The notes: generated from the letters alone by a model not told the origin. 64,000 nt of DNA from Parvibaculum sp. (GCA_017642695.1 JAEPQD010000001.1:1993701-2057700), one strand, 5' to 3'; positions 39,822 to 49,098 are shown, counted from the first letter of the stretch. Translations and numbers: made by a program.

Positions 39822-41372
39822 ATGACAGAAGACCGCATCCTCATCATCGATTTCGGCAGCCAGGTAACGCAGCTCATCGCCCGCCGCGTCCGCGAAAGCG
39901 GCGTCTACAGCGAGATCGTGCCTTTCAACAAGGTCGAAGAGATGTGGGAGAACTTCTCCCCCAAGGGCATCATTCTTTCCGGCAGCCCCTTCAGCGTGAG
40001 CACGGAAAACTCGCCCCGAGCTCCACAATTCGTCTTCGACGCAGGGCTTCCCGTCCTCGGTATCTGCTACGGACAGCAGACCATGACCTTGCAGCTGGGC
40101 GGCAAGGTCGAAGGACACGACGAGCGGGAGTTTGGTCGTGCTTCCATCGAGGTTATCGAGGAGACGCCCCTTCTGGAGGGCATCGTCGGCAAAGGCGAGA
40201 CGGAGCCTGTCTGGATGAGCCACGGCGATCGCGTCGTCGCCCTCGCACCGGGATTCAAGGTTGTCGCGCAGAGCCGCGGTGCTCCCTTTGCTGCCATCGC
40301 GGATGAGGAGCGTCGCTTCTACGGCGTTCAGTTCCATCCGGAAGTTGTCCACACACCGCGCGGCCGCGACATGCTGTGGAACTTCACCCACCGCATCTGC
40401 GGCTGCAAGGGCGACTGGACGATGGCCGCCTTTCGCGAAACGGAAATCGCGAAAGTGCGGGAGCAGGTCGGCACGGGCAGGGTTATCTGCGGCCTTTCCG
40501 GCGGCGTTGATTCATCCGTTGTCGCGGTGTTGCTGCACGAGGCGATTGGAGATCAGCTTCAGTGTGTCTTCGTCGATACCGGCATGATGCGCGCGGGCGA
40601 GTCGGAGCAGGTCGTCTCGCTCTTCCGCGATCATTACAACATCCCCCTTGTTGCGGTTGATGCGAGCGAGCTCTTCCTGGGCAAGCTCGACGGCGTTACA
40701 GATCCTGAGCGCAAGCGCAAGATCATCGGCTCCACCTTCATTGATGTCTTCGAGGCGGAAGCGAAGAAGATCGGCGGCGCGGATTTTCTGGCGCAGGGCA
40801 CGCTCTATCCGGACGTGATCGAAAGCGTCTCCTTCGCAGGCGGCCCTTCTGTCACCATCAAGAGCCATCACAATGTCGGCGGCCTGCCCGAGCGCATGAA
40901 CATGAAGCTCGTGGAGCCTCTGCGCGAACTCTTCAAGGACGAGGTGCGCGAGCTTGGCCGTGAACTCGGCTTGCCCGAACAGTTCGTCGGCCGCCATCCC
41001 TTTCCGGGACCGGGGCTCGCTATTCGCGTGCCGGGCGAGATCACCGGAGAGAAGCTCGAAATCCTCCGCAAAGCCGACACGATCTATCTGGAGGAGATCC
41101 GTGCCGCCGGTCTCTACGACCAGATCTGGCAGGCCTTCGCCGTGCTGCTTCCGGTGCGCACCGTTGGCGTCATGGGTGACGAGCGCACCTATGATTTTGT
41201 CTGCGCGCTCCGCGCCGTCACCTCGCTCGACGGAATGACTGCGGACTACTACCCGTTCTCACACGAGTTCCTCGGCCACGTCTCCACCCGCATCATCAAT
41301 GAGGTGCGCGGCATCAACCGTGTCGTCTACGACGTGACGTCGAAGCCGCCGGGAACCATCGAGTGGGAATAG
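39822..41372 (+). CDS. guaA: GMP synthase (glutamine-hydrolysing)
   Basis: GMP synthase amidates XMP to GMP using glutamine and ATP. The 516-residue product has an N-terminal class I glutamine amidotransferase domain (Cys82 in LGICYGQQ, His/Glu in FHPEVVHT). It then has the PP-loop ATPase [12 protein letters not shown] and the C-terminal dimerisation domain ending [14 protein letters not shown] hairpin with five T follows at 41393. It completes the purine genes guaB and guaA in this region. Confidence 0.97.
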   Translation: MTEDRILIIDFGSQVTQLIARRVRESGVYSEIVPFNKVEEMWENFSPKGIILSGSPFSVSTENSPRAPQFVFDAGLPVLGICYGQQTMTLQLGGKVEGHDEREFGRASIEVIEETPLLEGIVGKGETEPVWMSHGDRVVALAPGFKVVAQSRGAPFAAIADEERRFYGVQFHPEVVHTPRGRDMLWNFTHRICGCKGDWTMAAFRETEIAKVREQVGTGRVICGLSGGVDSSVVAVLLHEAIGDQLQCVFVDTGMMRAGESEQVVSLFRDHYNIPLVAVDASELFLGKLDGVTDPERKRKIIGSTFIDVFEAEAKKIGGADFLAQGTLYPDVIESVSFAGGPSVTIKSHHNVGGLPERMNMKLVEPLRELFKDEVRELGRELGLPEQFVGRHPFPGPGLAIRVPGEITGEKLEILRKADTIYLEEIRAAGLYDQIWQAFAVLLPVRTVGVMGDERTYDFVCALRAVTSLDGMTADYYPFSHEFLGHVSTRIINEVRGINRVVYDVTSKPPGTIEWE

Positions 41373-41392
41373 TGCTGGAATGCTCTTCGGTA

Positions 41393-41419
41393 GGCCGGTT
41401 CTGAGGAACCGGCCTTTTT
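41393..41419 (+). terminator. Rho-independent terminator after guaA
   Basis: GGCCGGTTC (41393-41401), loop TGAG, GAACCGGCC (41406-41414), TTTTT. It stands 20 bases after the guaA stop. Confidence 0.93.
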
Positions 41420-41459
41420 CATTGCCGTTGGTGCTTGACGCCCGGTTCTTTCGCCTTTA

Positions 41460-41493
41460 TTAAACCAATTGGTTAAATAACCTGATGGTTTAA
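41460..41493 (+). promoter_or_regulatory. Double AACC-N4-GGTT operator of the ArsR-type operon
   Basis: Two palindromes of the same form, AACC-AATT-GGTT (41463-41474) and AACC-TGAT-GGTT (41479-41490), are spaced 16 bases apart in an AT-rich island. The first is embedded in TTAA...TTAA. The second ends 6 bases before the ATG of the ArsR-family gene and covers the ribosome-binding region. This geometry fits autorepression by two repressor dimers. Confidence 0.7.
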
Positions 41494-41496
41494 TTC

Positions 41497-41853
41497 ATGG
41501 CCGCCGACCCCCTTAGCGCCAAGTTTGCTGCTCTCGCGGACCCGACGCGCCGCGCGATCCTCGCTCGTCTGATCGACGGCGAGGCCTCGGTGAAGGAACT
41601 CGCCGAGCCTTTCGAGATGAGCCTCCCCGCCGTCTCCAAGCACCTCAAGGTTCTGGAGCAGGCGGGTCTCATCACGAGGGGGCGGGAGGCGCAGTGGCGT
41701 CCCTGCCGGATCGACGTCGAAGCGATGCGAGAGGTCGACGGTTGGCTTGAGAAATACCGCCGCCTCTGGGAGGCGAGCCTTGGCCGCCTCGATGCTTTCC
41801 TGAAGAGGGAGCAGGCCGAGGAGAAGCGCGGAAAGAGAAAAGAGAAGAACTGA
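41497..41853 (+). CDS. ArsR-family transcriptional regulator
   Basis: A 118-residue winged-helix repressor (FAALADPTRRAILARLIDGEASVKELAEPF, then MSLPAVSKHLKVLEQAGLI). No metal-binding Cys cluster is visible, so it belongs to the metal-independent group often paired with SRPBCC/AHSA1 proteins. It has no clear Shine-Dalgarno sequence. Two palindromic operators abut its start, indicating autoregulation. It heads an operon with an SRPBCC protein and a VOC protein. Confidence 0.9.
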   Translation: MAADPLSAKFAALADPTRRAILARLIDGEASVKELAEPFEMSLPAVSKHLKVLEQAGLITRGREAQWRPCRIDVEAMREVDGWLEKYRRLWEASLGRLDAFLKREQAEEKRGKRKEKN

Positions 41854-41880
41854 TCAACCTGCCTTCCGCATGAGGAACCC

Positions 41881-42417
41881 ATGCTGAAATATCTGCTGAT
41901 TGCCGTTCTCGTCGTCGTGGCGATCGTCTGCGCGCTCCTTATCTACGCTTCGACGAAACCCGGCCATGTCCGTTTCGAGCGCTCCATCCTCATCGATGCC
42001 GCGCCGGAAGAGATTTATCCTCTGGTCGAGGATTTCCGCGCCTGGCCCGCATGGTCGCCCTACGAGAACCGCGATCCGGACATGCATCGCACCTACAGCG
42101 GCGCAGAAAAGGGCGAGGGCGCGGCCTATGCGTGGGAAGGCGACAGCAGCATCGGCAGCGGCCATATGGAGATCGTCGAAACCGACGAACCCTCCAAGAT
42201 CGTCATCGCGCTCTTCTTCACCGCGCCGATGAAGGCGGAGAACCAGGCGATCTTCACCTTCGAGCCGGAGGGCGAGGCGACCCGCGTTACCTGGGTGATG
42301 GAGGGCGAGGCCAATCTCTTCTCCAGGACCGCGAGCATCTTCATCGACATGGACAAGATGGTCGGCACCGATTTCGAGGCAGGTCTCGCGAAACTGAAGT
42401 TGGTCGTCGAAGGCTGA
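41881..42417 (+). CDS. Membrane-anchored SRPBCC (START-like) protein
   Basis: A 178-residue protein with one N-terminal transmembrane anchor (about residues 3-24) followed by a SRPBCC/polyketide-cyclase-like domain (HVRFERSILIDAAPEEIYPLVEDFRAWPAWSPYE). Such domains bind hydrophobic ligands in a deep pocket. The gene is 27 bases after the ArsR gene and is probably under its control. The ligand is unknown. Confidence 0.85.
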   Translation: MLKYLLIAVLVVVAIVCALLIYASTKPGHVRFERSILIDAAPEEIYPLVEDFRAWPAWSPYENRDPDMHRTYSGAEKGEGAAYAWEGDSSIGSGHMEIVETDEPSKIVIALFFTAPMKAENQAIFTFEPEGEATRVTWVMEGEANLFSRTASIFIDMDKMVGTDFEAGLAKLKLVVEG

Positions 42418-42458
42418 GCTACCCGCGTCCTGAAATCAACTGAGTGAGGAACAGTCCC

Positions 42459-43223
42459 ATGAGCACCCCGAACAATTTTCTCTGGTACGAGCTGATGACA
42501 TCGGACACCGCCGCCGCAGGCGAGTTCTATTCCCATGTCGTCGGCTGGAACACCGGTGACGGCAGCACGCCGCGCAATCCCTACACATTGTTCAGGATCG
42601 GCGATCAGGGCGTCGGCGGCATGATGGAACTGCCGAAGGAAGCCTGCGATCAGGGCGCGGAGCCCGGCTGGATCGGCTACATCGCGGTCGATGATGTGGA
42701 TGCGGAGGTAAAGCGCGTCGTGGCGGCGGGTGGCAGCGTACTGCGCGACCCCGACGATGTGCCCGGTATGCTTCGCTTCGCCGTCGTCGCCGATCCGCAC
42801 GGCACCCCCTTCGTCGTCTTCACGGGCTTCGGCGGGGAGATGCCGCAATTCGCGGCGGGGACGCCGGGAACCGTCGGCTGGCACGAGCTGAATGGTGGCG
42901 ATGTCGAAAGCGCCTTCGCTTTTTATTCCGGTCTATACGGATGGACGAAGGATCAGGCGATGGATATGGGCGAAGGCGAGGTCTATCAGCTCTTCGCGGC
43001 CGGGAGCGAGCCCATCGGTGCGATGATGAAGCGCCGGAACGGCGCCGGTCCGCACTGGACCTTCTATTTCTGCGTGGACGACATCGATTACGCCATCGCG
43101 CGCATCGGCAAGAAGGGCGGCAAGGTTCTCGACGGTCCGCATCAGGTGCCGGGCGACGCATGGATCATTCACGCGCTCGATCCGCAGGGCGCGACCTTCG
43201 CGCTGGTCGGCCCGCGGAGCTGA
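42459..43223 (+). CDS. Two-domain VOC (glyoxalase-like) protein
   Basis: A 254-residue protein with two VOC domains, each opening with a similar motif: FLWYELMTSDTAAAGEFYSHVVGW (about residues 6-29) and WHELNGGDVESAFAFYSGLYGW (about 137-158). The domains resemble hydroxylase/glyoxalase-bleomycin resistance proteins. Activity cannot be read off. ATG 42459 follows GAGTGAGGA. It is the last gene of the ArsR operon and ends 1 base from the convergent asd gene. Confidence 0.87.
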   Translation: MSTPNNFLWYELMTSDTAAAGEFYSHVVGWNTGDGSTPRNPYTLFRIGDQGVGGMMELPKEACDQGAEPGWIGYIAVDDVDAEVKRVVAAGGSVLRDPDDVPGMLRFAVVADPHGTPFVVFTGFGGEMPQFAAGTPGTVGWHELNGGDVESAFAFYSGLYGWTKDQAMDMGEGEVYQLFAAGSEPIGAMMKRRNGAGPHWTFYFCVDDIDYAIARIGKKGGKVLDGPHQVPGDAWIIHALDPQGATFALVGPRS

Positions 43224-43224
43224 T

Positions 43225-44244
43225 TCACGCGGCGCGGACGAGGATCTCGCCGATCTGCACTGCGTTGAGCGCTGCACCCTTGAGGAGCTGGTCGCCCGCG
43301 ACGAACATCGCGATCGACTTGCCCTCGGGGTCCGAGATGTCCTGCCGGATGCGGCCGACCAGAATGTCGTCCTTGCCGGAGGCGTCCTTCGGCATCGGGA
43401 AATAGTTCCCCGGCACGTCGTCCACGATCTTGAGCCCCGGAGCCGTCGAAAGGATCTCGCGCACTTCCTTCGGCGTGATCGGCCTCTCGCATTCGAAGTC
43501 GAGTGCTTCCGAATGCGCGCGCAGCACCGGGACGCGCACACAGGTCGCCGTCACGCGAATGTCCGGATCGGCGAAGATCTTCTTCGTCTCCTTCACCATC
43601 TTCAGTTCTTCCTCGTTGTAGCCCGTCTCCGGGTCCACGTTGGAGTTGTGGCTGAACACGTTGAAGGGATAGGGATGCGGAATGATTTTCTGTTCGAACG
43701 TCTCTCCCGAAAGGAAGGCACGCGTCGCCTGTTCCAGTTCTTCCATTGCCGCCGCGCCTGCGCCCGAGGCCGCTTGGTAGGTCGCCGCAACGATCCGCTT
43801 CACGCGGTTCACCTTGTGGATCGGCCAGAGCGGTGTGATCGCGATGATGGTCGAGCAGTTCGGATTGGCGATGATCCCGTTATGTGTGAGTGCCGCTTCC
43901 GGATTGATCTCTGGAATGACGAGCGGCACGTCGGGCGTCATGCGGAAGGCCGACGAATTGTCGATCATCACTGCGCCGGCGTCCTTCACCGCCTTCGCGA
44001 ACTTCTTCGAGATGCCGCCGCCCGCCGAGAAGAAGGCGATGTCGACGCCCTTGAAGCTCTCTTCCGTCAGTTCCTCGACCTTGATGTCCTTGCCCCGGAA
44101 TTTCATCGTCTTGCCGGCCGAGCGCGCGGAGGCGAGGAGCTTCAGCTCCTTTACCGGGAAGTTGCGTTCCTCGAGGCAGCGGATCATCTCGACGCCCACG
44201 GCGCCGGTCGCGCCCGCTATGGCGACGACGGGATTGGCATTCAT
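43225..44244 (-). CDS. asd: Aspartate-semialdehyde dehydrogenase
   Basis: Asd reduces aspartyl phosphate to aspartate semialdehyde, feeding lysine/diaminopimelate, threonine and methionine. The 339-residue product shows the NADP loop GATGAVG, the catalytic Cys130 in NPNCSTI, TYQAASGAGAAAMEEL, and the RVPVLRAHSEAL region with its catalytic His. It is transcribed alone on the minus strand. Confidence 0.96.
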   Translation of the reverse strand: MNANPVVAIAGATGAVGVEMIRCLEERNFPVKELKLLASARSAGKTMKFRGKDIKVEELTEESFKGVDIAFFSAGGGISKKFAKAVKDAGAVMIDNSSAFRMTPDVPLVIPEINPEAALTHNGIIANPNCSTIIAITPLWPIHKVNRVKRIVAATYQAASGAGAAAMEELEQATRAFLSGETFEQKIIPHPYPFNVFSHNSNVDPETGYNEEELKMVKETKKIFADPDIRVTATCVRVPVLRAHSEALDFECERPITPKEVREILSTAPGLKIVDDVPGNYFPMPKDASGKDDILVGRIRQDISDPEGKSIAMFVAGDQLLKGAALNAVQIGEILVRAA

Positions 44245-44339
44245 TTGTCTTTACTCCGGATTGGCCCCTGAGGGGACCCTGCAGCGCCGTGCCTATAACA
44301 GCGGCGCAGGAGCCGGGCAAGAGGGCGGAAGGCCGCGTC

Positions 44340-44855
44340 TCACTCGTTCCGGAGGATGTCGACGATTTCCGACACCCGCTTGAAGAAATGGAGCCCACGC
44401 TCGATTTCCTCGTCGCTCATATGGTCGATGATCTGCTGTACGAAGGTCTCGCCACCCGCGATCATCTTTTTCATGTGTGTCTCGCCCTTGGGCGTCAGCT
44501 TCACGATCTTTTCGCGGCCCGAACGGGGGTCTTCCACGAGTTGCACCAGTTCGAGCGGCGGCTGCGCCATGCTCCGGAGCGCCTTGGTGATGGCGCCACC
44601 CGAGATTTCGAACCAGCTTTCGAGCGAGCGTTCGATCGCCTTGCGGTTCATTTCGCGGCCGTCCCGGCCCTCCGAGTGGATCAGCCAGAGCATCGCCACC
44701 TGGTGACGGTTGAGAAGCCCGCCGCGCAGAGCGTCTTCGACGCCGATCCCTGCCTTGTAGTGAATGGGATAGTAGTATTCGAGAAAGCGCAGCGCCGCGT
44801 CCGGTACGCCGGATTTTTTCTTTTCTCTTTTCACGCCCGTTCTCTTGTCGCTCAC
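44340..44855 (-). CDS. MarR-like winged-helix regulator
   Basis: A 171-residue DNA-binding protein with a winged-helix region (RHQVAMLWLIHSEG, ISGGAITKALRSM, VEDPRSGREKIVKLTPKGETHM) and a C-terminal dimer helix, as in MarR-type regulators. GTG 44855 is preferred because AGGGAGG lies 5 bases upstream. The open frame extends to 44936. It is divergent from a cytochrome P450 gene, and the shared region carries three evenly spaced repeats, so it probably controls that P450 and itself. Confidence 0.8.
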   Translation of the reverse strand: MSDKRTGVKREKKKSGVPDAALRFLEYYYPIHYKAGIGVEDALRGGLLNRHQVAMLWLIHSEGRDGREMNRKAIERSLESWFEISGGAITKALRSMAQPPLELVQLVEDPRSGREKIVKLTPKGETHMKKMIAGGETFVQQIIDHMSDEEIERGLHFFKRVSEIVDILRNE

Positions 44856-44934
44856 GCCGCCTCCCTTGGGCACGCCCCGTGCTGCCCGAATCCTTCGCGG
44901 ATTGTAGGCGCAGGGAACATCTGCATCATGATCC

Positions 44935-44976
44935 AAACAGTTTACAAAAGAAACAATTCATGAAATAAACAATAAG
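44935..44976. promoter_or_regulatory. Three 16-bp direct repeats (operator candidate)
   Basis: AAACAGT (44935), AAACAAT (44951) and AAACAAT (44967) start exactly 16 bases apart. The first two extend to AAACARTTYAYRAA. GTTTA (44940-44944) and TAAAC (44966-44970) also form an inverted pair. The patch is AT-rich against GC-rich surroundings and lies between the MarR-like gene and the P450 gene. Confidence 0.55.
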
Positions 44977-45020
44977 CGCGTGGAGGCGCGCATCGGCAAA
45001 CGATCTAGGGGAGGGTCATC

Positions 45021-46289
45021 ATGCAGAACGTCCGTGTCTCGGGCGCTGACCGGGATGTAGCGGCACTTGTCGCCGCGCTGCCATCGGGCGACACCATTGC
45101 GTCGCCCTATGGGCTTTACGACAGCCTGAGGCCGCATTGTCCGGCCTATGGCTATCGCGACTATCCACCGGGCACGGTACCAGACGCCGATGAGCCGGTT
45201 ACCGCCTGGGTGCTGCTTGACTACGCCCATGTCTCTGCTGCGGCACGCGATCACAGGAGCTTTTCCTCGCGCGATCCGTTGCAGGAGCAATCCTCCGCTC
45301 CGACGCTCATGCTCGTGAACCACGACAACCCGGAGCATGACCGGCTGCGGGGCATCGTCAATCTCGCTTTCTCCCGCCGCCGCATGGAAGCGCTCGAGCC
45401 CTGGGTCCGCGAAATCGTGGACGGCATGGTCGCCGCCATCGGCGAGAGCGATGTCGAGGTCATGGATGTTCTTGCCTCGCGCATTCCCGCTCGCATCATG
45501 GTCGGCCTTCTCGGGTTGCCGGAAGATGTCGTGAACCGCTTTCGCCGCTGGGCGACGGCCTTCATGCTCTCGGCGGATATGAGCCCGGCGGAACGGGAAG
45601 CAAGCAACATCGAGCTCGTTCAGTATTTCACCGAAACCGTTGACCGGCTCTACGGTCAGATCGAGGCGGGCGAAGAGGTTCCGGATTCGCTCATCACCGC
45701 GTTGTTGAAGGCGGAAGTTGAGGGCGAACAGTTGACCCTCGACGAGGTTATTCGTTTCTGCATCACGCTCGTCGTCGCCGGGTCCGAAACCACGACCTTC
45801 CTGCTCGGCAATCTGCTGCACAATCTGGCGGCCATGCCTGACGTCCGCCGGATGCTCGCGGCAGACCCGTCGCTCATCGACGCATTCATCGACGAGAGCC
45901 TGCGCCATGGCGGTCCACCGCAGCGTCTTTTCCGTATTGCCACGCAGGATGTCGAGGTCGCGGGCCGCACAATCCGCGAGGGCGAGTGGGTCGCACTCTT
46001 CTTTGCCGCGGCGAACCATGATCCGGCCGTGTTCCCCGAGCCGGAAAAGTTCGACATCACCAGGCCGAACCTCAACAAGCAGCTCACCTTCGGTGTGGGC
46101 ATCCACCATTGTCTCGGTTCCGCGCTCGCGCGCATGGAGGGCAGGGCGCTTATCGCTGCCATCCTTGAGCGGATGGACGATGTCGTCCTCGGCAGCGAGG
46201 CGCCCGTGCCGCAGCGAACCAGCCTGCTCAACCACGGCTTCGACAGCCTCACACTGCGCTTTGCCCCGCGCCGGAAAGGAGCTGCCTGA
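45021..46289 (+). CDS. Cytochrome P450
   Basis: A 422-residue soluble bacterial cytochrome P450. Hallmarks: the I-helix AGSETTT (about residues 253-259), the ExxR motif in DESLRHGG, and the haem loop F357-G-V-G-I-H-H-C364-L-G with Cys364 as haem ligand. Such enzymes hydroxylate substrates with O2 and electrons from a ferredoxin system. None is encoded nearby. GGGGAGGG precedes the ATG. The stop overlaps the start of the SnoaL-like gene by one base, so the two are translationally coupled. The divergent MarR-like protein is the likely regulator. The substrate is not predictable. Confidence 0.93.
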   Translation: MQNVRVSGADRDVAALVAALPSGDTIASPYGLYDSLRPHCPAYGYRDYPPGTVPDADEPVTAWVLLDYAHVSAAARDHRSFSSRDPLQEQSSAPTLMLVNHDNPEHDRLRGIVNLAFSRRRMEALEPWVREIVDGMVAAIGESDVEVMDVLASRIPARIMVGLLGLPEDVVNRFRRWATAFMLSADMSPAEREASNIELVQYFTETVDRLYGQIEAGEEVPDSLITALLKAEVEGEQLTLDEVIRFCITLVVAGSETTTFLLGNLLHNLAAMPDVRRMLAADPSLIDAFIDESLRHGGPPQRLFRIATQDVEVAGRTIREGEWVALFFAAANHDPAVFPEPEKFDITRPNLNKQLTFGVGIHHCLGSALARMEGRALIAAILERMDDVVLGSEAPVPQRTSLLNHGFDSLTLRFAPRRKGAA

Positions 46290-46702
46290 TGTCGTCAACC
46301 ATTGTCGAAACCGACCGCAATATTGCCGCCACCAAGGCGCTCTTTCTCGCCTTCGGCGCGAAGGATATTCCCGCGATTATGGAATTCCTTCACGAAGACT
46401 GCGTCGTTGAGTTCTACGGGCCCTCGACCATCCCCTATGCGGGCACCTATCGTGGTCACGAGCAGTGCCGCCGCTTCTTCGAGCGCGTGCTTTCCTCTGT
46501 CGACATTCATCAATTCGATGCGGAGGAGTTTATCGCCGAAAGGGACAAGGTGATCGTCACCGGTCATCTGAACCTGACTGCGCGCTCCACGGGACGGCCG
46601 ATCGATTCCGATTTCGTTCATGTCATCACCCTGAAGGACGGCAAATGGATCCGTTTTCGGGATTTCATGAACACGGCGGTCGCCGTCGCCGCTTTCTCGT
46701 AA
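46289..46702 (+). CDS. SnoaL/NTF2-like protein
   Basis: A 137-residue cone-shaped NTF2-fold protein of the SnoaL/limonene-epoxide-hydrolase-like group (ALFLAFGAKDIPAIMEFLHEDCVVEFYGPSTIPYAGTYRGHEQC, and DGKWIRFRDFMNTAV). Members act as small isomerases, cyclases or hydrolases, or merely bind ligands. Its start overlaps the P450 stop (TGATG). It may process the P450 product. Confidence 0.85.
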   Translation: MSSTIVETDRNIAATKALFLAFGAKDIPAIMEFLHEDCVVEFYGPSTIPYAGTYRGHEQCRRFFERVLSSVDIHQFDAEEFIAERDKVIVTGHLNLTARSTGRPIDSDFVHVITLKDGKWIRFRDFMNTAVAVAAFS

Positions 46703-46749
46703 CCCGCGGAAAGGGTAGTCTCTCATCCTGAACAGTTTGGGATGGAGAC

Positions 46750-47283
46750 ATGTCGATCAGAGCGGGACTTGTAGCGATCTTCGTCGGCTGGGCGGCTCTG
46801 CCGTCCGCCGCCGGGGCCGATGCCATTGGTGACAACAACATCTGTTATTCGAAGTTCGCCACGGGCGACTACAAGTCCGCCATCGACTTTTGCACCCGTG
46901 CGATCGATTCCGGGGACTTGTCCGAGCCGGACCTGATTGCCGCGCTCATCAATCGCGGCGTTGCGTACAAGTCGACGGGCGACTACGAAAGCGCCATCGA
47001 CGATTACACGCGTGCGCTCCGCATCGCACCGAAGGACGCGCTCCTCTATCAGAACCGCGCCAATGCGCTGCGTGAGATGGGTGACTACGACGCCGCTCGT
47101 GAAGACATCGAGAAGTCGATAGAGCTCGACCCGAAGAGCGCCGGCGCCTGGTACGTGCGCGGCGCCATCGCGGAGGCGCGGGGGAACCACGGTGGCGCTC
47201 GAGGCTTCTATATGACGGCCCTCGGTCTCGACCCCGAAAACCAGGCCTACAGGGACAAGATTCTGGGACGCGACGCACGATGA
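46750..47283 (+). CDS. Exported TPR-repeat protein
   Basis: A 177-residue secreted protein with a signal peptide (MSIRAGLVAIFVGWAALPSAAGA) and about four tetratricopeptide repeats (SKFATGDYKSAIDFCTRAIDSG, STGDYESAIDDYTRALRIAPKD, EMGDYDAAREDIEKSIELDPKS). Its stop overlaps the next start (ATGA), linking it to a membrane protein. The partner is unknown. Confidence 0.82.
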   Translation: MSIRAGLVAIFVGWAALPSAAGADAIGDNNICYSKFATGDYKSAIDFCTRAIDSGDLSEPDLIAALINRGVAYKSTGDYESAIDDYTRALRIAPKDALLYQNRANALREMGDYDAAREDIEKSIELDPKSAGAWYVRGAIAEARGNHGGARGFYMTALGLDPENQAYRDKILGRDAR

Positions 47284-48041
47284 GTACCAGGCTTGATGTG
47301 CTGGCCACGATCCGCGAAGCCTATGGCGGCGCGTGGAACCATCTGGGTGAAATGATCCGGCTCATCTGGCTGCCCGGTATTCTCTATCTGCTTTTTTCCA
47401 CAGCCAGTTCATTCGTGAATGTGGAGGAGCAATTCTTTGTCGCGCTTGTTCTGGAACTCGCGAGTCTCTTTCTCTGGCCGGTCATTGCTGTCGCATGGCA
47501 CCGCTTCATTCTGATCGGCGATGCGCCCGCCGGCGCCTTCCGCTTTTCCTTCGGGCGGCGTGAGGCGCGCTTCCTCCTGGTGTCGGTGTTCCTGTTTCTG
47601 ATCCTGGTCCCCGGCGCTGTCCTCGCCGTGGCGGCAAACCAGATGGCGCAGACCATGACCGCTTCGCTCCTGAGCTTCTTCGGCGTCCTGCTGCTTCTGG
47701 TCTCGATCTATTTCTTCGTCCGGCTTTCCCTGCTTCTTCCCGCCGTCTCCATAGGCGATCCGGTCGATCCCCGCCTCGTGCTGGAGCGGACCCGCGGCAA
47801 TTTCTGGCGGCTGGCAGCCGTATTCCTGTCCGTCGCACTCCCGGTCCTCGTGCTCGCCATGCTGCTCGGGTCGCTCTTGAGCGGCGGGCTCCTCCTTCAG
47901 GCCATATCCATCGCCGTCTTCGCGCTTGTTTCCGTCTTCTTCGCAGTGGTGAACGTCGCCGTCCTGTCCATCGCCTATCGCGAACTCGTCGGCCCGCCCG
48001 GCTCCGTCCCCTCCGCCCCCCGCGCGGACCCTTCCTTCTGA
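47280..48041 (+). CDS. Polytopic membrane protein, paralogue 1
   Basis: A 253-residue inner-membrane protein with about six hydrophobic segments. I do not recognise the family. It shares landmarks with the next gene: WHRFILIGDAPAGAFRF here against WHRFVLMGEGGSFLLRM there, and a closing LSIAYRELVGPPG against LSVAYREIVGLPG. It is translationally coupled to the TPR gene upstream. A transport or envelope role is possible but not shown. Confidence 0.75.
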   Translation: MSTRLDVLATIREAYGGAWNHLGEMIRLIWLPGILYLLFSTASSFVNVEEQFFVALVLELASLFLWPVIAVAWHRFILIGDAPAGAFRFSFGRREARFLLVSVFLFLILVPGAVLAVAANQMAQTMTASLLSFFGVLLLLVSIYFFVRLSLLLPAVSIGDPVDPRLVLERTRGNFWRLAAVFLSVALPVLVLAMLLGSLLSGGLLLQAISIAVFALVSVFFAVVNVAVLSIAYRELVGPPGSVPSAPRADPSF

Positions 48042-48137
48042 CCCGTCGAATAAGTTGGCGGATCGCCGCTCCCCGTCTAAGGTAAAAGCGTCATATCGCA
48101 GCGGGGGCCGCTGCCGCTTCTCTGGGGGGAGATAGGG

Positions 48138-49049
48138 ATGAGAAAGCTGCCGGTATTCCGCTCGGTCGGAGAGGTCTTCTCGGGCGTCACGCGCCATTAT
48201 TTTCAACTGATCGGCGTTGCCTGGCCCGCCTTGATCTTCATTCTCATTGCGATGGGACTCTACGCGTGGTCCTTCCATCAGGCCGGTATCGGCGCGCTAT
48301 TCGATCTTCTCAATGCGGAAGGGACGCCGCCCGAGGAAATCGGCGCCGCTTATGAAGCGGTCGCCGAGCGAGCCACAGGGCCGGTTTACTATGCGGCCTT
48401 CATCCTGACGACTTTGGCGAGCGCGGTAGCTGCGGTTCGTTGGCACCGTTTTGTGTTGATGGGCGAAGGCGGCAGCTTCTTGTTGCGTATGGAAGACGCG
48501 CGTTACATCTGGACATTCATCAAGGTAACGCTGCTCTATTTCCTGATGGCTGTTCTTCTCTTCGCTGTCATCTTCGGCATCGCCGGTATCGCTGGCATCG
48601 CCGAAAGAGGAGGAAATCCCGCGGGGGCCGGATTTCTCGGTGTAGTCTTGGCGATCAGCATGGTCATCGGCTATCTGCTGATCCTCGGTCTCTCCCTGCG
48701 TCTGATGCTCGCCTTGCCGGACGTGGCGATCGGACTGCCCGGCAAGGTCCGCGCAGTCCTCGCGGCCACACAGGGCAATACCTGGCGCATGGTCGGTTAC
48801 GCGCTGCTCATCGGCCTTGTTTACGGTGTCGTCATCCTTGTCCTGATACTCGTCTTGGCCATCCTTGGCGGTGTCCTGGGCGCCGGTCCGCTCGTTCTCG
48901 CCATTTCGGGCGTGGTCGGCATCGCGGCTTATTTCTATTTCGTGATGCTCTCCGTCACCATGCTCTCCGTCGCCTATCGCGAGATCGTCGGCCTGCCGGG
49001 AGGGCACGAGGGCGAGGCGACCGTGGCCGAACCGACCCCCGGCCTCTGA
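48138..49049 (+). CDS. Polytopic membrane protein, paralogue 2
   Basis: A 303-residue membrane protein with about six hydrophobic segments, paralogous to the preceding gene (shared WHRF-x-LMG and VAYREIVGLPG landmarks, and an ATQGNTWRMVGYALLIG motif matching ERTRGNFWRLAAVFLSV). GGGGGGAGATAGGG precedes the ATG. The family is unrecognised. It ends before a pair of hairpins upstream of panB. Confidence 0.75.
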   Translation: MRKLPVFRSVGEVFSGVTRHYFQLIGVAWPALIFILIAMGLYAWSFHQAGIGALFDLLNAEGTPPEEIGAAYEAVAERATGPVYYAAFILTTLASAVAAVRWHRFVLMGEGGSFLLRMEDARYIWTFIKVTLLYFLMAVLLFAVIFGIAGIAGIAERGGNPAGAGFLGVVLAISMVIGYLLILGLSLRLMLALPDVAIGLPGKVRAVLAATQGNTWRMVGYALLIGLVYGVVILVLILVLAILGGVLGAGPLVLAISGVVGIAAYFYFVMLSVTMLSVAYREIVGLPGGHEGEATVAEPTPGL

Positions 49050-49098
49050 TTGCGCTTTTGCCCGCTTTTTTGTAGGGTCCGCCCATAAGGATCAGGAA

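Noticed and set aside
44245..44339. Lysine-type riboswitch upstream of asd
   Set aside because: The 95-base gap to the next gene is too short, and only a small CCCC-TGA-GGGG hairpin is visible.
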